A stretch of 14,514 bases of DNA from Conidiobolus incongruus B7586 (Eukaryota > Entomophthoromycota > Entomophthoromycetes > Entomophthorales > Conidiobolaceae): assembly GCA_000697335.1 (NCBI GenBank), contig JNEM01009179.1, forward strand, positions 1-14,514, written 5' to 3'. Every line of letters begins with the position of its first letter. The stretch's first letter is position 1. A program made the position numbers and the translations under genes. Below the pieces are notes generated by a model. It did no database searches, was not told the DNA's origin, and saw only the letters and a program-made list of their open reading frames with translations. Shown here one piece after another: positions 9,129-14,514 of the stretch.

Positions 9129-9193
9129 TTTGTGATTAGTTATTAGAGATCGATAATTTGTTATTTGATGATTTGGTGAATGTCACCAAGGCC

Positions 9194-9201
9194 TTTAAAT
9201 A
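9194..9201 (-). promoter_or_regulatory. TATA box and initiator-like word of family copy 5
   Basis: TATTTAAA followed by GGC on the - strand, 73 bp before the ATG. ATCATCA on the - strand (9166-9172) begins 29 bp after the first base of the box. A short palindrome GGTGACATTCACC lies between them. Confidence 0.68.
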
Positions 9202-10087
9202 TTAGTTTCGAATCAAGCATAATTACTAATTTACTAGCCACTATTCAAGCTTAATAAACATATATGGTAATAAATTTGATATAATTTATCCTAAAGCTCA
9301 GCTGCTCAGTCAATTTTATTCATGCTACTTACGCATATTTTTTTACGCAGATTAATTGTAACTTTAAATGGTTATTTGAAACCAGAATTTCAATTAAATT
9401 TTTAATGAATTGCGGGACGGGTAATAAAGGGCAATTCTTTTCAATTATTACTAATTCAGGTAGAAAAATGCAGTCCACAATTTCTTAATTCATTGTCAAG
9501 TTTATTGGATCCATCTCAGCTTAGCTTAGAATTAAATCAACTTACTTGTTGATATTTTACAGGTTTTAACAACCAATATATGTTTAGTGTAATATATTTC
9601 TGAGATCATCGAATATTATAGTGAGTTTATATAAATAATTATTTTTATTCATTATATTCTGGTAAAATATTTTCAACATCATTAACTATATTATACTGTA
9701 TATATTAAGGTTCATATTATTATGATCTGTTGAGATGATATAAAATTATCACCTAATAGATGTACTTGATGGTAAAATAAAATATTAGCTATTTTAAATA
9801 TTCCTTTTACCATTGATAATAATTAGCTATTTACATAATTTATAGGTTGTGAATAAATTAGATATTAATCTAAATGTTATTGAAAAATGCAAAATAGAAA
9901 GTCAGATGAAAAAATGAACAGTAATATATTAAATGAATATTCGTAGAGAGATGTTAATAAATAAGAAAATATATGAATAGATTTAAAGTTTATTCGATTT
10001 TATTAAAAAAATAAAATATGATATATATACAAAATTCAACTTAAATGATGTGCTACATAAGCTTCCGAATTATTATTCAAGTAGCGA
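9202..10087. other. Intergenic stretch between copies 5 and 6
   Basis: Upstream DNA of copy 5 and downstream DNA of copy 6, with AATAAA words on the - strand at 9999-10004 and 9989-9994. A short GC-richer patch at about 9410-9435 (GCGGGACGGGTAAT) stands out, but I cannot assign it. No gene seen. Confidence 0.5.
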
Positions 10088-10255
10088 TTAAAACCAAATG
10101 AACTTAAGCTTTGATTCCTTTGATGAATTAGTAGACGTTGATTTTGCGGATTCCATGCTATTTCTTCCAGATCCTGGAAAAGTGATTTCACGTTGCTTGG
10201 GATCAATGGTAAAGTTTTCCAAGACAGCAATTCTTTGTAAACCGATGGCAGCCAT
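10088..10255 (-). CDS. Family copy 6: 55-aa FTIDPK / IWF small protein, subfamily B
   Basis: Function unknown. It reads MAAIGLQRIAVLENFTIDPK, QREITFPGSGRNSMES, a Ser/Thr linker with K-S-T-S-T-N-S-S, and the tail KESKLKFIWF. It is the closest relative of copy 5: nucleotide identity is high across the first 32 codons and drops in the linker. The open frame extends upstream to 10354, past the TATA box at 10319-10326, so that extension cannot be the natural N-terminus; I placed the start at the family methionine. It is the shortest copy, and the proline of the C-terminal F-P-W-F is replaced by isoleucine. A second open frame across the same DNA (10036-10311) is a shadow. Poly(A) signal probably at 9999-10004. 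Confidence 0.87.
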   Translation of the reverse strand: MAAIGLQRIAVLENFTIDPKQREITFPGSGRNSMESAKSTSTNSSKESKLKFIWF

Positions 10256-10318
10256 TTGACTATTGATGATGTGGTAAATAGTTTGTTTGATGTTGACTTT
10301 GAGAATGGCATTGAGGTC

Positions 10319-10326
10319 TTTATATA
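10319..10326 (-). promoter_or_regulatory. TATA box of family copy 6
   Basis: TATATAAA followed by GACC on the - strand, 71 bp before the ATG. An ACATCA word lies about 35 bp downstream; a full ATCATCA (10264-10270) is nearer the ATG. Confidence 0.73.
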
Positions 10327-11244
10327 TTAAAATCTGATAAAAGTTCCACATCATAAATTTACAATAAACTTAGTAGTAATTAGTCAACACTCGTAAATTC
10401 TGTTAAGTAGCCAAGACATTATAAGCTGCATAATATGTTAATTGAAACATAGGATTTGGCATTCAACAATCAATTAAATGGTAGAATAAGTCAGATTATC
10501 ATTTCTTCCATATTAAGCAATATTATATTCATTTCCTGAATTAATAATTTGGCTGTGATTTTTAATCAAAATTTTGATTTTAGTTGAAGCAAGGATTGCC
10601 AAGAATTAAATTATGATATTTGGTTTTATGTCGCAGAATTTGGTTACTTTGTTCCATAAATATCCTTATACCATAATACGCTTTTCATTGGTAGAGCCCT
10701 TTGAATTATAATGGATTGTAAAAGGTTTGAAAATTAAATCTCATATTCATCTCTAGCATTTATCACCTATAAAGGTAACAAAACATACATTAGAATAGCA
10801 ATAATGATATTGGTTGATAAATAATTTTCAACCAGTACACATATATCATTGAATTCTTCGTAATTTGATAAAATGAAAATCAATAAAAGTGAAAAATATA
10901 ATCTTCATAAGATATTATTATTGGAATTTATATGTATATTTCAATTAATGTTTTATTTCATTAATCCAACTAATTAAAATATCAAATAGGACAAAGTATA
11001 ATAAAAAACGAATCCTTCATTAAATATTTTAGCTAGAAAAAAATAGTTAAGAATATAAATAATGATATTTTCCTTAGAAAAAGTTGATAAATTGAGCATT
11101 GGTTCTACGCTTTGGTTATAATAAATTATTACTATTTATTAAATGAAATATTTACATCGATTTCAAACGTTAAATATGAATAAAAATACAACCCGAAAAA
11201 TGGATAGATATGACACACTTGTCGCATATATGAGACATCAACGA
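10327..11244. other. Intergenic stretch between copies 6 and 7
   Basis: No coding or RNA signal that I can support. A - strand AATAAA at 11135-11140 is the likely poly(A) signal of copy 7. Confidence 0.5.
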
Positions 11245-11415
11245 TTAAAACCAAGGTAACTTAAATTTACAACGTTTTGACTTGGAACTGGCAATTGATC
11301 CCTTTGCAGAATCCAAACTTTTTCTGGAAGATCCTGGGAATGTTTGTTCACGTAATTTGGGATCAATGGTGAAGGTTTCGAAAAGCGCGATTTGATGTAA
11401 GTTAATGGCAGGCAT
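11245..11415 (-). CDS. Family copy 7: 56-aa FTIDPK / LPWF small protein, subfamily A
   Basis: Function unknown. It reads MPAINLHQIALFETFTIDPK, LREQTFPGSSRKSLDS, a linker A-K-G-S-I-A-S-S, and the tail KSKRCKFKLPWF. Although it lies among the - strand subfamily B copies, the F-E-T-F-T-I-D-P-K-L-R-E-Q block places it with the + strand copies 1-3; the N-L-H at residues 5-7 matches copy 1. That suggests a duplication into inverted orientation, or an ancestral A/B pair on this side. Fourteen in-frame codons precede the family methionine; they would lie in the leader, and I chose the family start at 11413-11415. The single cysteine in the tail is not shared. Poly(A) signal probably at 11135-11140. 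Confidence 0.87.
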   Translation of the reverse strand: MPAINLHQIALFETFTIDPKLREQTFPGSSRKSLDSAKGSIASSKSKRCKFKLPWF

Positions 11416-11480
11416 TACTGATGATTTGATTTTTATTATTGTAATTGTATTTGACACTGATTTAAATTACTAATAACCCC

Positions 11481-11488
11481 TTTATATA
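11481..11488 (-). promoter_or_regulatory. TATA box of family copy 7
   Basis: TATATAAA followed by GGGG on the - strand, 73 bp before the ATG. An AATCAGT word begins about 27 bp after the first base of the box, and ATCATCA lies at 11419-11425 next to the ATG. Confidence 0.75.
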
Positions 11489-13142
11489 GACTTTTCTCGA
11501 TATTAAATGATGTCATACTCAGATATTTTTGCCCAGTCATAGTAAAAAATTAGATTCGATGCAGCTTTAGTTTACTTGGGCATTTCGCGCAGGCACTGAA
11601 AGAGTAGATAATTTGATTGATTAATAATAAACGTGTGTAACCACAGTGTATCCTAATAAGGTAACCCCATAATTTCCCCATTGGGTTGGTTATTTATAGA
11701 ACAATCCCGAAAATTCTGAATGTAGAAATTGATTTCTAACAACCCCGAATTTGGAAATATTGAATTCTCTTTATAAATTACATAATAATTTAAAAATTCA
11801 TTAGTTTTCAAGTGTAAAATCGGATTGAAATGAAATTATATCCAATTGCATTATTAATCATATAGTTTCTATTATATTAGAACCACAATGAATGATCTAT
11901 CTGATCTATTTGATCTATTTGTTTTAATATATACAACTTGAAAAATGACAAGTATTAAATTATATGATCCAATTATTGATTTCTAATCTGATATTTGGAA
12001 CATAATAGTTTGCTAATGAGTAGCTTTGATCATTGAATATTCAATCCAAAAGTATGAATAATCCAAATAATATTGTGATTGGATTATGATGTTAACTTGA
12101 TATTTACAAAAAGATTTAATCAAAGGAATACTATTTGCTATTAATGGATATGAAAATATCATATTTTACACAAATAATATAGCATTAGAATTGATTATGA
12201 CATTTTTGATCTGATGCAACTTGACAATATTCGTGGTAAATTTAGTAATATCTATTATTATTATTACAAAACTTAATACACTTTAAGAATCCAAAATATT
12301 AGTATTAATTTCTCATATCCTAAACATACTATATACTATTATTGATAATGTTAATATTAAATGAATATATATTTCATTACAATCCACAATACCTGAAACA
12401 AACTATTATAAGAGGAATTTGTATTCAACTCTGATTGTTCCATTATTAAATTACACACCATATTTATTGTTTAAAGATCATTATATCAATACTTTATTTT
12501 TCCAAGTTTTAATAATGTTCAAAGCTCTGAATGTTGCTATTCGGGGATTAACAATCGAATAATATCACCCAATTAATAGTATTGAGTTCAGTTGATGTGG
12601 TAATAAAAAACAACCTCTCATTTTTTCCAATATTAAAGCTTTTGATAAAAATTTTTGCAAAGCTAAAATAACTATAATAAATTCGATTAGTTTAATAAAT
12701 TGAACAATAATATTATAAATACAAATGCACTTACAATGAATATTGTTAATTAAAATTCCGGGTATATATCCTGAAGTTTCATTATTAAAAAATGCCAATG
12801 TTCAAATATTAATTATGATTCTTGATATATTAATTACTAAATTAATAAAATGTTTTTGAATATATACTCATCATTATATTGAAAAATGCCTAAACCACTC
12901 ATAAAATATGTTGTTATTTGAGAAAAATTAAGACATCGCAAATTTTCCGTTCAATTACCAATTACTTTAATGTATTCATATACAGTTTTCTATATTATTT
13001 ATATATTAATTATATTAATTTGATACAATTTTGTGATATTAATGTAGCAAAAGAATAATTGATTGATTTAAATTAGTCTAATCAAGTAATGATAGTCTTT
13101 TCTATTCATTGTTTCAATATTTGATTCAATTAAAGCATCTAG
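11489..13142. other. Long intergenic stretch between copies 7 and 8
   Basis: The first 300 bases, the upstream side of copy 7, are the least AT-rich non-coding part of the window, with words such as TTTCGCGCAGGCACTGAAAG and AACCCCATAATTTCCCCATT. Further right the DNA becomes ordinary AT-rich spacer. A - strand frame at 12565-12798 has no ATG start and no recognisable domain. No gene or inverted repeat is supported. Confidence 0.5.
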
Positions 13143-13149
13143 AATAAAA
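13143..13149 (+). promoter_or_regulatory. Decayed TATA box of copy 8
   Basis: AATAAAA followed by GAT, 77 bp before the relic ATG, at the position of the TATA box in the intact copies. ATCATCA at 13172-13178 begins 29 bp downstream, as in copies 2, 3 and 5. Confidence 0.45.
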
Positions 13150-13219
13150 GATTTAATGTCGCAAGTTAAGAATCATCAAAATTAAATGCTTTATAACAAC
13201 TTAACCAATTGAAATCCAT

Positions 13220-13402
13220 ATGGCTTTTATTTCTCTACAGCAAATTGCCCTTTTCTAGAACTTGATTATTAATCGAAAAGTCAGTGAACAAACACTTCAA
13301 AGCTCTGGTCACAGTAGTGTATATTCTAAAAATAGCTTGTCATTATCTTGCTGCATTCCTAAATCACTAAATCCCTCTTGGTTCGAACTACTTAGTTTGT
13401 AA
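13220..13402 (+). pseudogene. Family copy 8: strongly diverged relic with early stop
   Basis: The frame from the ATG at 13220 opens M-A-F-I-S-L-Q-Q-I-A-L-F, an exact family start, but codon 13, normally glutamate, is TAG. Beyond it the family register can still be followed: N-L-I-I-N-R-K for N-F-T-I-D-P-K, S-E-Q-T-L for R-E-Q-T-F, S-S-G-H-S-S for the G-S-x-R-S-S block, and N-P-S-W-F near the end for the K-F-P-W-F tail. The frame reaches TAA at 13400-13402, slightly beyond the normal length. The degree of divergence makes it an older loss than copy 4. Translation from an internal start seems unlikely. Both the promoter word and the candidate initiator remain in place. Confidence 0.75.
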
Positions 13403-13919
13403 TCAACTTTCAAGGTTCTAGGATTTTTGATCAATATTTATTTTATTCAAGTTTCGCCATTAGTGTACATAATGTAATATATCAACCTATCTCTCAAAAT
13501 TCTTTAGCCCAGGATCAGAAAAATACTAGTGGCAACTTTACCATACTATTTATTTTGGTAAGTTTATTTGAAAACTAAATTAATATCAAAGTTATTTTTT
13601 GATTATATATTAATAAGAAAATATGATAAATTTGAGTTACAATAGTTTCAATCAAAATATAGAACTTTGCAAGGGAAATCCAATTTAAATGAAGAACAAG
13701 CATCTATATAACATTTTTTGTAAATAAAAACTCCTTTGATATAAATAGCATTGCTCATCTTGTCTAATACTGGATAATTTAAATATATTTTATATAGGTT
13801 TTTTGATATACATTGAAATATATATATATATATATAATGATAATTCATAATTATTTTACAATATTAATCATATCTTTTTATTGTATAAATATTTAATAAA
13901 AATGTTTTGGAATTATAAT
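13403..13919. other. Intergenic stretch right of copy 8
   Basis: AT-rich spacer with a TA microsatellite at about 13819-13836. A - strand frame at 13648-13848 begins within that microsatellite and looks like chance. No gene seen. Confidence 0.5.
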
Positions 13920-14514
13920 TGTTAAGAGACTAGTTCTCTAAATTCTTATATACACTTTTATATAATCCAATTAACTATAAATTATATGATTAATTTATAC
14001 TTATGTAGTTAAATTAATTGTATAAATAGTATTAAATTATTTAATAAACTAGGTTCCTCTTTTTCCTCTCAATTCTTACTATTTTTTACTTTTACACTAT
14101 TTCTAAGATTGAGACTATATTCTGTTGATATTGTAGGATATTGGCACTACCTAATATAAATCTTAATATATCAGTGACTCATCCTAGTTTGAAGCTTAAT
14201 TAAACTTTGTTTACACTTGCACACTACAGCTACATTATATTACCATGTTCTGTGCCACACTACTTTTATATTAAGTTTTCCTCTGTACTATATTAGTTTA
14301 ACTACCACTATGCTTATATGGTAGCAGCAACAAAACTATTAAAAACCAATTAGATATTAATAACTATCTGTATCAAACCTAATTATTGCTATTTTAAATC
14401 TTATCTATAATTTATTTCATTCAAATTTAACACTATACACTATAATACTACCAAAAAGGGAGATACCCTTATATTATTTTAATGATGATAGCAGCTTAAT
14501 TACTAAGTGAATCT
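13920..14514. other. Compositionally distinct right edge; possible LTR-element fossil
   Basis: From about 13920 the + strand becomes pyrimidine-rich with many CACTAC and CCTCT words, unlike the rest of the window. The change starts at TGTTAAGAGAC, a form seen at the ends of LTRs, followed by an AGAGA/TCTCT hairpin, a TATAAATA (14021-14028) and an AATAAA (14043-14048). No matching second end is in view, and I see no coding region or clear primer-binding site. If it is an LTR element it is only partly in the window and broken. It could also be another kind of decayed repeat. Confidence 0.2.

Noticed and set aside
8915-10311. Longer open frames overlapping copies 5 and 6 on the same strand (8915-9103, 10036-10311)
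   Set aside because: They are out of register with the conserved family frame and do not match one another beyond what the shared DNA forces.
1054-11415. Assignment of the tiny genes to the dictyostelid hssA/2C/7E family
   Set aside because: The size and clustering are similar, but those proteins are rich in Gly and Ser with different N-termini; no residue pattern matches.
222-11713. Recurrent CCGAAAA words at 222, 1967, 11193 and 11707
   Set aside because: Only slightly more than expected by base composition, with no constant position or orientation relative to the genes.
12565-12798. 77-codon - strand frame with a GTAAGT word inside
   Set aside because: No ATG at its start, no acceptor upstream, no recognisable domain; the ATG nearest the 5' side gives a 10-residue peptide in another frame.
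13234-13246. CTACAGCAA, resembling part of the conserved motif of dictyostelid class I small RNAs
   Set aside because: It is codons for L-Q-Q in copy 8 and lacks the flanking stem; the other copies code the same residues differently.
13648-13848. 66-codon - strand frame rich in Y and I
   Set aside because: Its N-terminal part is translated TA microsatellite and the remainder shows no family or domain feature.
1-14514. CRISPR array, rRNA, riboswitch or bacterial operon
   Set aside because: No regularly spaced direct repeats, no rRNA-like conserved segments, and the gene layout with separate TATA boxes is eukaryotic.

Overview
The window is from an AT-rich eukaryotic nuclear genome. AT is roughly 75-80% over most of it and above 90% in a central block. 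A nuclear origin is supported by a tRNA-Gln gene with internal A and B boxes and a T-run terminator, by TATA boxes about 70-80 bp before start codons, by AATAAA signals after stop codons, and by the lack of operons or Shine-Dalgarno sites. I cannot name the organism: an AT-rich amoebozoan such as a dictyostelid and an AT-rich fungus both fit. The transition-decayed AT block leans towards a genome with cytosine methylation or RIP-like mutation.

The main content is a dispersed cluster of one tiny-protein family that I do not recognise. Six copies are intact (55-57 aa) and two are decayed. The proteins share an N-terminal block ending in E-(T/N)-FTIDPK, a middle R-x-S-(L/I/M)-x-S motif, a variable Ser/Lys-rich linker, and a basic-aromatic C-terminus, K-(F/L/V)-K-F-P-W-F or close to it. 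There is no signal peptide or membrane segment. Copies at 1.05, 2.12 and 3.72 kb are on the + strand, copies at 4.98 (decayed), 8.96, 10.09 and 11.25 kb are on the - strand, and a second decayed copy at 13.22 kb is on the + strand. They form two subfamilies: A (ETFTIDPK-LRE-Q, KRFKFKFPWF) at 1.05, 2.12, 3.72 and 11.25 kb; B (LENFTIDPK-QREI, R-N-S) at 8.96 and 10.09 kb, with the decayed 4.98 kb copy related to it.

Every copy, including the decayed ones, carries a TATA box or its remnant 71-79 bp before the ATG. Several have an ATCATCA word about 30 bp after the TATA box, where transcription should begin. Each copy therefore looks like an independent gene with its own promoter and poly(A) signal.

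Between the + and - groups lie the tRNA-Gln gene (4433-4504) and a roughly 2.7 kb block (about 5821-8520) of extreme AT content without coding capacity. Inside that block is a pair of inverted repeats (6249-6282 and 7772-7805) bounding about 1.56 kb, best read as a heavily decayed TIR DNA transposon. The last 600 bp have a different base composition and may be the edge of another repeat. The rest is AT-rich intergenic DNA in which I see no gene.
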